Assembly (NCBI RefSeq): GCF_007991755.1 | Contig: NZ_BJYY01000017.1 | Span: 18,298-82,297 of the forward strand | DNA from: Cellulomonas aerilata | Lineage (GTDB): Bacteria; Actinomycetota; Actinomycetes; Actinomycetales; Cellulomonadaceae | Direction: 5' to 3' | Length of the DNA stretch: 64,000 nucleotides | Shown here: piece after piece, positions 36,259 through 43,918 of the stretch | Layout: each line of letters starts with the position of its first letter | How positions within the stretch are numbered: position 1 is the stretch's first letter | The notes under the pieces: generated by a model | Database searches by the model: none | The model's input: the letters and a program-made list of their open reading frames with translations, nothing else | What the model was told of the DNA's origin: nothing | Made by a program: the position numbers and the translations under genes

Positions 36259-37257
36259 TCAGAGAGCGGGGTGACCGGCCCGCTCGAGGTGGTCCAGCGT
36301 CCCCTGCTGCTGCACGATGCGGCGCACCAGCCGCGCGACGGCGACCGCGACCCGCGGGTCCGGCACGCGGGTGCTGGCGCGCAGCGCCGGGATCAGCGCT
36401 CCGAGCACGAGGCGGCGCACGGCCGGACGACGGCTCGCCCCCACGACCACGGCCACCGGCGCCGGCAGCCCCGCGGTGTAGACGTCGACGTCCTCGGCGG
36501 CGGAGTCCGGGTGCCGCAGCGACAGCTCGGCGCGGCCGGCGCCCTCGCGCCAGCTGTCCCGCAGGAACTGGTCCACGGTGCGCGAGTGCCGGTGCGTCGA
36601 CCGCAGGTTGCGGTCGAACACGCCGACCAGCCCGGCGGCCGCGCAGGCCAGCCCGGTCTCGCGGTCCTCGTGGCGGTACCCGAACTCCTCGAGGGTGCCC
36701 AGGCCCGCCCGCTCGTAGCCGGCCCGGGTCATCGACACGTTGCCGGTCCACAGGTGCTGAAGGACGTCGGTGGGGTCGCTCTCGTAGATCCGGCAGCGGC
36801 CCTCGTACTCCTGCGCGTACATGATCGTCGCGAAGGCGGCGCCCGTGGCGTTCTCCGGGACGGCGGTCGGCATGTAGCCGACGACGACCTGGTCGTCCCG
36901 GCCCTCGTGCGCGGCGAGGTGCCCGCGCAGCAGACCGGGCGCCGGCAGCACGTCGTCGTCCAGGAAGACCAGGACCCGTCCTCGCGCGCGCGCCATGGCG
37001 CGGGCATCCGCCGCACGCTTGCCGCCGTGCTCCTGGCGCAGCGGCACCACCCGGGCGTCCCGCTCGGCGAGAGCCTGCAGCGCCTCGGAGGTGCCGTCCG
37101 TGCTGCCGTCGTCGACGACCACGATCTCGCTGGAGGCCACGTCGTCGGCGAGCAGCGCCTCGACCACGGCCACGACGGACTCCCGCCGGTTGCGGGTGGG
37201 GACGAGCACGGAGATGTCGGGGTCCGGGCGCGCCGGATCCGGCAGAGGGGAGGTCAT
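36259..37257 (-). CDS. Glycosyltransferase family 2
   Basis: 332 residues. GT-A fold with VLVPTRNRRESV at the N-terminus, VVDDGSTDGT, the metal site FLDDDVLP and the acceptor-side GYRHEDRETG. There is no transmembrane segment, so it should work at the inner membrane surface on a nucleotide-sugar donor. It starts 24 bases after P5 on the same strand and probably shares its transcript. An AGGA ribosome site precedes the ATG at 37257. Confidence 0.9.
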   Translation of the reverse strand: MTSPLPDPARPDPDISVLVPTRNRRESVVAVVEALLADDVASSEIVVVDDGSTDGTSEALQALAERDARVVPLRQEHGGKRAADARAMARARGRVLVFLDDDVLPAPGLLRGHLAAHEGRDDQVVVGYMPTAVPENATGAAFATIMYAQEYEGRCRIYESDPTDVLQHLWTGNVSMTRAGYERAGLGTLEEFGYRHEDRETGLACAAAGLVGVFDRNLRSTHRHSRTVDQFLRDSWREGAGRAELSLRHPDSAAEDVDVYTAGLPAPVAVVVGASRRPAVRRLVLGALIPALRASTRVPDPRVAVAVARLVRRIVQQQGTLDHLERAGHPAL

Positions 37258-37281
37258 GGCCGAATCCTGCCAGACCGCACG

Positions 37282-38271
37282 CTACTCACCGTCGCCGTCG
37301 AGGTAGCCCGGCGACTCGTACCCGAGCCCCGCGCGGCCGTCCGGCACGAAGTCGCCGCCGGGCGGCACGCCGACCCGGACCTCGGCCCAGCTGCCCTCCG
37401 CGTCGTCCGTCGCCCACGTCAGCGCCTCCGGGTCACGCTCGTCCGCGAAGTCGCCGTCCGTCGGGGGCGCCACCCACACGTCCCGGACGTCGACGTCCCA
37501 CGCGCCGCCGTCGCGCCAGAGCATGTAGCGCGCGCCCCCCTCGCCGACGATGTTCACGTGCCGCAGGTCGACCGTGTCGGGGTCCTCCTCGAGGAACTGC
37601 CGGGGCAGGAGGAAGAGCCCCTGGTAGTTCGTGCGACCGGTGAGACGGTCGACCCGGAGCACCGCCGGCCCGGCCCACGACTGGATGACGTCCGCGTGGT
37701 GGCTCTCCTCGGCGCCGTGGACGGTGTCGATGCGGATGTTCTGCAGCTGGACCGTCCCGCCCACGCGCTGGTCCAGGTCGATGCCCTCGGCGAGCTCCGG
37801 ACCGGTGATGTACAGGCCCTCGACGTGGGCGGTGCCGGTCTGGTCCTTGAGCAGCAGGCCACGGACCTCGGTGGTGTCCTCGCCCGGCTCGGTGATGCGG
37901 ATCTCGCCGCCCCGGAGCACGACGTCGCGGCCGCCGACGATCACCAGGCCACCTCGCACGTCGAGCGGCTCGTCCGGCATCCGGACGATGTAGTCCTGGT
38001 CGGGCTCGAGCTGGAGGTCGCGGTTGTCCTCGGTCACGTCCACGGTGACCGGGTCCTCGAGCGTCGGCGGGGCCCAGGTGAGCCGGCCCGGCACCCCCGC
38101 CTGCTCCGCCCCGCCGCGCCACGCGCGCACGCCGAGCAGCAGCGCCGTCGCCAGCACCGCCAGCGCCACGACGGCGGCGACCACGGTGACGACGAGGCGA
38201 CGGCCCCTGCGCGGGGCCGTGGGCCAGCCGTCGTCGTGGACGGGTCGGACGGACGTTCCGGTGTCGACCAT
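37282..38271 (-). CDS. Paralog P5: membrane-anchored beta-helix-like protein
   Basis: 329 residues. Unlike its four relatives it has a short cytoplasmic stretch and an apparently uncleaved transmembrane helix (about 25-48, preceded by RRGRR), so the core would stay tethered to the outer membrane face. The core (about 64-325) has GGRDVVLRGGEI, KDQTGTAHVEGL, HADVIQSWAGP, TNYQGLFLLP, MLWRDGGAW and SPGY. It is unusually acidic. ATG 38271 has GAGGAG upstream. It lies between wzy and a GT2 gene, the tightest link between this family and assembly genes. Confidence 0.87.
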   Translation of the reverse strand: MVDTGTSVRPVHDDGWPTAPRRGRRLVVTVVAAVVALAVLATALLLGVRAWRGGAEQAGVPGRLTWAPPTLEDPVTVDVTEDNRDLQLEPDQDYIVRMPDEPLDVRGGLVIVGGRDVVLRGGEIRITEPGEDTTEVRGLLLKDQTGTAHVEGLYITGPELAEGIDLDQRVGGTVQLQNIRIDTVHGAEESHHADVIQSWAGPAVLRVDRLTGRTNYQGLFLLPRQFLEEDPDTVDLRHVNIVGEGGARYMLWRDGGAWDVDVRDVWVAPPTDGDFADERDPEALTWATDDAEGSWAEVRVGVPPGGDFVPDGRAGLGYESPGYLDGDGE

Positions 38272-38341
38272 GGGCCGCTCCTCAGGCTGGTGCACGAAGG
38301 GGTGCGTGGGGTGGAGCCGCGACCGGGCTGCGGTCGGCGCG

Positions 38342-38376
38342 CGCGAGGCCCCCGGCGCCGGGCCGGGGGCCTCGCG
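38342..38376. terminator. Hairpin between wzy and P5
   Basis: A perfect 15-base stem (38342-38356 / 38362-38376) with a 5-nt loop, just after the wzy stop on the minus strand. It may reduce read-through from wzz-wzy into P5. Confidence 0.75.
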
Positions 38377-38388
38377 ACGGCGACCGGC

Positions 38389-39876
38389 TCAGGCGCTCGC
38401 GCCGAGCCGCCGCCGGATGGCGAGCTGCCGGGCCACCGCCGGCTCCGGCCTGCTGCCGGCGAGCCCGACCACCGCCCCGGCCGCCGCGAAGAGCGACTGC
38501 GGCGTCCCGGCGTTGGTGACGTAGGGCCAGATGAGGCAGGCGACCGGCAGGAACACCAGGACGCCGAACACGGCCGCCGACGCCGCCCGGACCGAGCCGT
38601 CCTCCATCCGTGCGGCCCGCCAGGACCGACGTGCCAGGACGATCAGGGAGATGGCCGTGACCAGCAGGAGGCCCACCCCGCCCCGCAGGATCAGGGTGAT
38701 GTACTGGCTCTCGGTGAACTTGAACGCGACGTCGTTCGGCCCGACGGACAGCCCGAGGGGCGCCGCCTCGGCCAGGAGCGGGATGTAGTCGTTCTGCCAC
38801 ACCTGGATGCGGAACGCGAGCGTCTGCGGAACCACGCCGTCACTCATGCCCGTCGCGCTCGTCGGCGTCGTCTGCTGCTCGTACCGGGCCACCAGCGACG
38901 GCCAGAACAGCGCGGTGCACAGCGCGGCGCCCAGGACGAGCGCGATGAAGCCGCGCTGGAACCGCCCGACGACCACCGCTGCGACGAGGAACCCGACGAT
39001 CACCCAGAGCAGGGTCGTGATGGTGACGGACAGGACGAGTGCCGCGGTGTCGATGGCCAGCACCGCGACGAGTCCCCGTCGCCGCAGGACCTCGGTGTTG
39101 TCGCGGAGCAGCAGGACCGCCGCGATCAGCAGCGGCACCACGAGGTAGCCACCCAGCGAGTGGGCGATCGTGAACGGACCGGTGATCCGGGGCGTCAGCT
39201 CTCCCGGCTCGGGCTGGAGCCCGGAGCCGACCGAGGTGAGGAGCATGTCCCGGACGCCGGGGGCGTCGACGAACTGCAGCAGCCCGAGCAGCGCCGGGAC
39301 CATGCTCACCAGCAGCACCCAGCGCAGCACGACGTTCGTCTCCGCCCGGCTCGAGATGCCGCGCGAGACCACCCACCAGGTCGCGAAGGTGAAGGCGGGG
39401 AACAGGGCGTCCCGGAGCAGGACGGCGAGCTCCAGGTCGCCCCGGATCCCGTTGACGACGCCCACGACCAGGCCGAACACGGCGACCGCGGCGAGCGAGA
39501 CGTCGACCGCGTTGATCCGGCGCCACCGCCCGAGCCGTCGCACCAGGAGGGGCACGAGGCACACGACGAGCAGCAGCTCGGACAGCTTGAAGCCGGGGAC
39601 CGGGAAGTCGCGGCCGAGGCCGGCCATCGCCGGCACGACCGACGCGACGACGACGGAGGCCACGAGGGGCCGGCGCCAGATCAGCCCGATCAGGACGATG
39701 GCCAGCACCGCCCCGAGCGGGGCGAGCGGGTGCACCACCGAGGTGAGGCCCACCACGACGGCGGCGACGGCCGCGGCCACCAGCGTGGCGATCAGCGGAC
39801 CCGGACCACCGTCCCCGTCACCGGTGTCCTGCTCGGTGAGGGTCCGCTCGAGCTGGTCCGGCCGGACTGACGTCAC
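38389..39876 (-). CDS. O-antigen polymerase/ligase-like protein (Wzy type)
   Basis: 495 residues with about eleven hydrophobic helices and a large external loop (about 320-370, RYEQQTTPTSATGMSDG then FRIQVWQNDY), the layout of Wzy_C/O-antigen ligase proteins. It should join flipped repeat units or ligate the finished chain. The loop region GPNDVAFKFTESQYITLILR probably forms part of the active site. GTG 39876 overlaps the stop of the Wzz-like gene (GTGA), so the two are coupled. Confidence 0.87.
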   Translation of the reverse strand: MTSVRPDQLERTLTEQDTGDGDGGPGPLIATLVAAAVAAVVVGLTSVVHPLAPLGAVLAIVLIGLIWRRPLVASVVVASVVPAMAGLGRDFPVPGFKLSELLLVVCLVPLLVRRLGRWRRINAVDVSLAAVAVFGLVVGVVNGIRGDLELAVLLRDALFPAFTFATWWVVSRGISSRAETNVVLRWVLLVSMVPALLGLLQFVDAPGVRDMLLTSVGSGLQPEPGELTPRITGPFTIAHSLGGYLVVPLLIAAVLLLRDNTEVLRRRGLVAVLAIDTAALVLSVTITTLLWVIVGFLVAAVVVGRFQRGFIALVLGAALCTALFWPSLVARYEQQTTPTSATGMSDGVVPQTLAFRIQVWQNDYIPLLAEAAPLGLSVGPNDVAFKFTESQYITLILRGGVGLLLVTAISLIVLARRSWRAARMEDGSVRAASAAVFGVLVFLPVACLIWPYVTNAGTPQSLFAAAGAVVGLAGSRPEPAVARQLAIRRRLGASA

Positions 39877-41027
39877 GGCCGCCCGGCGAGGTCCCGCGCC
39901 TTGGGGCGCTCGACCTCGGGGTGGTCGTCCGCGGCGGGGGCCGCCGAGGCCGCCGCTGCGAGGGTCGCGGCGCGGGCACGTGCCCAGCGGCGCGGGGCCG
40001 GCGTGAGCGCCACCGCGACGGAGGTGATGTCGAGCGAACGCAGGCGCATCAGCGCCCGGTCGGCCGAGCGGACCGGCGTCCCGGCGGGCAGCACCAGCAC
40101 GGTGGCGTCGGAGCGCTGGACACCGAGCTCGCCCTCGTTGCCCGAGCCGAGCACGCCGTGCGCGGTCCAGGTGGCGTGCGGGATCGGGTCGCCGTCGGTG
40201 GCGCTGCGGCTGAGGTTCTGGTTGGCCACGTGCAGGATGTCCGCCAGGTCGGCCGCGATGCGCGCCGACGCACGGTCGGTGGCCACGATCGCCACCTCGC
40301 GGACGTCCGGCGCCAGCCGCAGCGCACGCAGGGCGAGGACGTCACCGGCGACCCGGTTGCTGCTCCGGGAGAGGTCGATGACCGGGAGCTCGGTCATCGA
40401 GCGCAGGTCGACCCCCGACCGGATGCGCGAGTCCAGGCGCTCCAGCAGCATGGCGACCGCGAGACCCAGCAGCAGGCCGGCGACGATCCCCACGGCGCGG
40501 TTGGACACGTTCAGCCCGCCCTCCGAGCTCACCTGGGCGTCCTGCAGGAGGATGAGGTTGCCGACCGGGATGTTCGGGGTCACGCCGCTCGTCAGGGCGG
40601 TGTTGAGACTGGTGAAGTAGGCGCGGGCGAGAGCCTCGTCCGCAGCCGTGAAGCTCACCTCGACCACGGCGGTCGACTCGACGGCCTCCACGCTCATGCT
40701 CGCCGCGAGCTCGTCGCGCGAGGCGCCGGTCTGCAGGCTCACCGAGTCGAGGATGCTGGGGTCGGTCTGGAGGATGACGGCGTAGGTCCGCGCGAGCAGC
40801 TGGGCGTCGTTGGGTGTCGTGGTCCGCAGCGGCGACGCGGGGTCCGGCCGCTCGACGACCCGCACCGGGACCAGGAACCGTCCCTCCGCGGTGGACTGCG
40901 GGGTCGGGACGAACGGTGCGCTCGCGCTCGCCGCGGCGGCCGTCAGGACGGTGATGCCGAGGACGACCCACCAGAAGCGGCGCAGGGCGCTCCACACGTG
41001 GGTGCTCGGGGAGGCAGATTGATTCAC
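39873..41027 (-). CDS. Wzz-like polysaccharide co-polymerase with degenerate kinase-like domain
   Basis: 384 residues. Two transmembrane helices (about 19-38 and 180-200) flank an external domain, as in YveK/CapA/Wzz chain-length regulators. The cytoplasmic C-terminal part (about 205-384) follows the bacterial tyrosine-kinase layout (VAIVATDRASARIAADLADIL, then VLVLPAGTPVRSADRAL). The Walker A lysine/serine signature GKST is missing at the expected place. It is therefore probably a pseudokinase regulator. GTG 41027 has AGAGGAG upstream. Its product would set chain length with the coupled Wzy. Confidence 0.85.
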   Translation of the reverse strand: MNQSASPSTHVWSALRRFWWVVLGITVLTAAAASASAPFVPTPQSTAEGRFLVPVRVVERPDPASPLRTTTPNDAQLLARTYAVILQTDPSILDSVSLQTGASRDELAASMSVEAVESTAVVEVSFTAADEALARAYFTSLNTALTSGVTPNIPVGNLILLQDAQVSSEGGLNVSNRAVGIVAGLLLGLAVAMLLERLDSRIRSGVDLRSMTELPVIDLSRSSNRVAGDVLALRALRLAPDVREVAIVATDRASARIAADLADILHVANQNLSRSATDGDPIPHATWTAHGVLGSGNEGELGVQRSDATVLVLPAGTPVRSADRALMRLRSLDITSVAVALTPAPRRWARARAATLAAAASAAPAADDHPEVERPKARDLAGRP

Positions 41028-41192
41028 GCGTACTCCTCTGTGGTGGCGGGCCGGCAAGGTTCGGCCCCGCAGGCCGCAGCACACGGTGGTCGAGCCGGAC
41101 ACCCGCCTCTCGGGCGGCGTCGAACGCCCACGCGGCGATGAGATCCCAGACTACTGCAGGTCCTCAGGCCGTCCCCGGACGCGTCGGGGCAG

Positions 41193-41222
41193 TTCACCCG
41201 GTCGCAGGAGCATCTTCACCCG
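41193..41222 (-). promoter_or_regulatory. Paired TTCACCCG sites between wzz and GT
   Basis: Two identical TTCACCCG octamers, 41193-41200 and 41215-41222, in the same orientation 22 bases apart (two helical turns). They lie between the divergent wzz-like gene and the glycosyltransferase. A 22-base period equals two 11-base PhoP repeat units, but the middle unit is not conserved. Confidence 0.5.
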
Positions 41223-41374
41223 TCACGCGCAGCGCGTTCACAGGAGGCCCGCCGGGGAGCCGGGGCGGGCCCGCCCGCACCCCCCGAAAGGGCGTAGGCC
41301 GACGCCGGCTCCGGGGCGGTGGTGAGAGCATCAGGGCGCCCGCACGCCTGGTCGACGACCCGAAGGACCGTACA

Positions 41375-42379
41375 TTGCCCCGCACCCAGAGCCCGCTGCC
41401 CCGTCGCGGCGGTCGTCCTGACGTCGTCCACGTAACCTGGCAGCGCCACGGCGGCCGCGCCGAGGAGATCGCCCACGCGCTCGGCGGTCGCCCCCTGCAC
41501 GTCTACCCCGCCGGGCTGACGCGGCGCCACCTGTTCCTGGTGCGGTACGTGCTCAGCCTGCTGCAGACGGTCGCCGGGCTGGTCCGCCTGCGCCCGAGGT
41601 CGGTCATCGTCACGAACCCGCCGGTGTTCCCCGGGCTCACCGTGGCCGCGTACAGCGCCCTGACCCGGCGCCCGTTCGTGCTGGACAGCCACCCCGGCTC
41701 GTTCGGCGACATGGGGAACGCGGTGGCGCGACGGATGCTCGCCGTGACGCAGTGGCTCGCCCGCCGTGCCTCCGCCGTCATGGTGACCGTCGACTCCTAC
41801 GCCGAGCAGGTCGAGTCCTGGGGCGGCCGCGGCCTGGTGGTGCACGAGGCACCGCCGCTGTGGCAGGTCCCCGCGGCTCCCGGCCGAGCTCGCCGTCGCG
41901 TGCTCTACGTGGGCGTCTTCGCCAAGGACGAGCCGGTCGAGGAGGTCGTCCGGGCGGCGGCGCTGCTGCCCGACATCGACGTCGCCCTCACCGGGGACCT
42001 GGACCGGTGCCCGCCCGGCCTGCGCGAGAGCGCGCCCGCGAACGTGGACTTCGTGGGCTTCCTCGGCCCGGCGGCCTACGCCGCCGAGTTCGCCCGGGCC
42101 GACGTCGTGATGTCTCTGACCACGGAGCCGACGTCCATCATGCGGTCGGCGTACGAGGCGGTGTACGCCCGCCGACCGCTGGTGACCACCGACTGGCCCT
42201 CGTTGCGCGCCGTCTTCCCGACCGCCCACCACACGCCGAACGAGTCGAGCGGTCTCGCCGCGGCGGTGCGGGAGGCCCTGCTGGACGGGCCCGAGGTCCT
42301 CGACGTCGCCCTGCGTGAGCAGGAGCAGCGGTGGGCCGAGCAGGTCGCCGGACTGAGGTCCGCTCTGCGCCTGGGGTGA
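41375..42379 (+). CDS. GT-B glycosyltransferase
   Basis: 334 residues. The N-terminal half has VHVTWQRHGGRAEEIAHAL, HVYPAGLTRRHLFL and IVTNPPVFPGL. The C-terminal half has VLYVGVFAKDEPVEEVVRAA and a donor-site ending EPTSIMRSAYEAVYARRPLV. The layout resembles GT4-like enzymes of actinobacterial polysaccharide clusters. TTG 41375 is chosen because GAAGGA precedes it by 7 bases and homology begins soon after. A later GTG/ATG is not excluded. Confidence 0.8.
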   Translation: MPRTQSPLPRRGGRPDVVHVTWQRHGGRAEEIAHALGGRPLHVYPAGLTRRHLFLVRYVLSLLQTVAGLVRLRPRSVIVTNPPVFPGLTVAAYSALTRRPFVLDSHPGSFGDMGNAVARRMLAVTQWLARRASAVMVTVDSYAEQVESWGGRGLVVHEAPPLWQVPAAPGRARRRVLYVGVFAKDEPVEEVVRAAALLPDIDVALTGDLDRCPPGLRESAPANVDFVGFLGPAAYAAEFARADVVMSLTTEPTSIMRSAYEAVYARRPLVTTDWPSLRAVFPTAHHTPNESSGLAAAVREALLDGPEVLDVALREQEQRWAEQVAGLRSALRLG

Positions 42380-42457
42380 GCGCCGCCGCGCGGGGCGGCG
42401 GGGCTGCGCACCCGGGGCGGCGGGGGCTGCGCACCCGGACGGGGTGCGCGGCCGGCC

Positions 42458-43069
42458 TCAGGCCGGTCCGGCCCCGCTGCCCGGGCGCACCTCGAACTCG
42501 CGGATCCGGCCACCGTGCCGGACCTCGTAGACGACGTCCGCCAGCTCGGCCATCGGCAGGTCGATGACGGTGTCGTCGGTGAGGAACACGTCCACGCGGT
42601 CCAGCCCCGCCGCCCGCAGGCGGACGGTCTTCTGCGGGCCCTCGTTGTTCACGAGCGTCCGCTGCCGCACGTAGCTGGCGTGAACCTCCGGGATGTCCAG
42701 GGCGGCGGCGAGGTGGTCGGCGTAGACCTGCGGTGCGGCGGTGGTCAGGATCGTCCGACCCTCCCACTCCCGGACCATCGCCACGACCTCCGGGTGGCCG
42801 TGCTCGGCGAGCATCGTCCGGGCCCAGTCGGCCACCTGGTCGGCGGGGACGCCGGCACCGAGGTCGCACACCAGGCGCTTGAACGCGTGATGCGGGAGCA
42901 CGTGCAGCTTGCGCAGCACCCCGGCGGCGACGAGCGCGCCCAGCGCGGCGGGCCTGCGCTCGGCCACCAGCCGGCGGGTCAGGAAGCGCACGAAGTACGG
43001 GAACGTGTTGACGTCGACGACTGTGCCGTCGAGGTCCGTGGCGAGCACCCCGCCGCGCTGCTCAGGCAT
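42458..43069 (-). CDS. HAD-superfamily phosphatase
   Basis: 203 residues with all four HAD motifs: DLDGTVVDVN (nucleophile Asp and acid), LTTAAP (Thr), a lysine in GPQKTV, and FLTDDTVIDLPM (acidic pair). The cap insertion follows motif I, as in the SerB-like branch. It overlaps the end of the upstream phosphoribosyltransferase by 8 bases, so the two are probably translationally coupled. A role in removing the 5-phosphate from a transferred phosphoribosyl group is plausible (see findings). Confidence 0.85.
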   Translation of the reverse strand: MPEQRGGVLATDLDGTVVDVNTFPYFVRFLTRRLVAERRPAALGALVAAGVLRKLHVLPHHAFKRLVCDLGAGVPADQVADWARTMLAEHGHPEVVAMVREWEGRTILTTAAPQVYADHLAAALDIPEVHASYVRQRTLVNNEGPQKTVRLRAAGLDRVDVFLTDDTVIDLPMAELADVVYEVRHGGRIREFEVRPGSGAGPA

Positions 43070-43664
43070 CGAAGCTCCCCGGCAGGCGCAGGAGCAGCCG
43101 GGGCCGCAGGACGTAGTCGGGGTGCACGGGCGGCCGGCGCCAGGTCGTCGCGATGACCGCGGTCCGGACCTGCGCCTGGGGGTTGGCGTCCTTGACCGCG
43201 TCCACGACGCCCCGCAGGGTCTGCCCCGAGTCGAGCGTGTCGTCGACCACGAGCACGCGGGCGGCGCCCGCGACGGCGCGGGCCAGCGACTCGCGGTCCA
43301 CGATGCGCCCCTGCACCTCCGCCTGGTCGGAGCCGTGGCGGCGGACGTGCACGTAGTAGGCGACCTCGCGGTACTCGACCTCGAACCAGCGGGCGAGGTT
43401 CGCGACCCGCTCCGGCAGCGAGGCGAGCAGGCGCGAGACGGGCCGGCTCTGCTTGATCAGCGTGCCCGGCCGCTGGCTCTTCACGATGGCCACCGTGCGT
43501 CCTCCGAGCGCCTGGGCGATCGCCTCGGCGACGTCCGCGCCGCCGGTCGCGATCCCGACGACGAGGTCGGGGTCGAACGGCCGGATCCGGTCCGCGAGCT
43601 GGACGCACATGGCCCGGAGCTCGCTGTGCGTGACCCGCTTGACCGCCGGTCTCTGCAGTACCAC
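43062..43664 (-). CDS. Phosphoribosyltransferase-fold protein
   Basis: 200 residues. The PRPP-binding motif RVLVVDDTLDSGQTLRG is intact, with a preceding flexible-loop region (REVAYYVHVRRHGSDQ) and DLVVGIATGGADVAEAIA as the PPi loop. It is not clearly a purine, pyrimidine or xanthine salvage enzyme, since no base-specificity signature is evident. Coupling to a HAD phosphatase inside a polysaccharide cluster suggests transfer of ribose 5-phosphate to a glycan. GTG 43664 has AGGGAG upstream. Confidence 0.8.
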   Translation of the reverse strand: MVLQRPAVKRVTHSELRAMCVQLADRIRPFDPDLVVGIATGGADVAEAIAQALGGRTVAIVKSQRPGTLIKQSRPVSRLLASLPERVANLARWFEVEYREVAYYVHVRRHGSDQAEVQGRIVDRESLARAVAGAARVLVVDDTLDSGQTLRGVVDAVKDANPQAQVRTAVIATTWRRPPVHPDYVLRPRLLLRLPGSFDA

Positions 43665-43801
43665 GACGTCTCCCTGTGTTGATGAAGGTGACCCGAAGAG
43701 CGACGTGCGGTCACCTCGGCGCGGGCCGCAGGACGGCCCACGGTCCATGTCTACTTCACGACCGGCCCGGTTTCGCACCGGAGAGCGTGCCGACCGCCTC
43801 A

Positions 43802-43831
43802 CTCACCCGCAGATGCGTACGGACGGGTGAC
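43802..43831. promoter_or_regulatory. Inverted CTCACCCG / CGGGTGAC pair
   Basis: CTCACCCG (43802-43809) and CGGGTGAC (43824-43831) face each other 22 bases apart, in the divergent region between the phosphoribosyltransferase and the Alg14/13-like gene. They share the TCACCCG core of the other sites. Confidence 0.4.
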
Positions 43832-43918
43832 GTCGGCGACGCGCTCGGTGCGCGCTGCTAGCGTCCGGGACGCCATGCTTGCGCCCTGACCCGTTGCACC
43901 CGATCAGGAGGTACCGAC

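Noticed and set aside
36271..39870. Very long plus-strand open frame antisense to GT2, P5 and Wzy genes
   Set aside because: High-GC shadow frame. Its translation is low-complexity Arg/Gly/His, whereas the minus-strand genes have recognisable domains.
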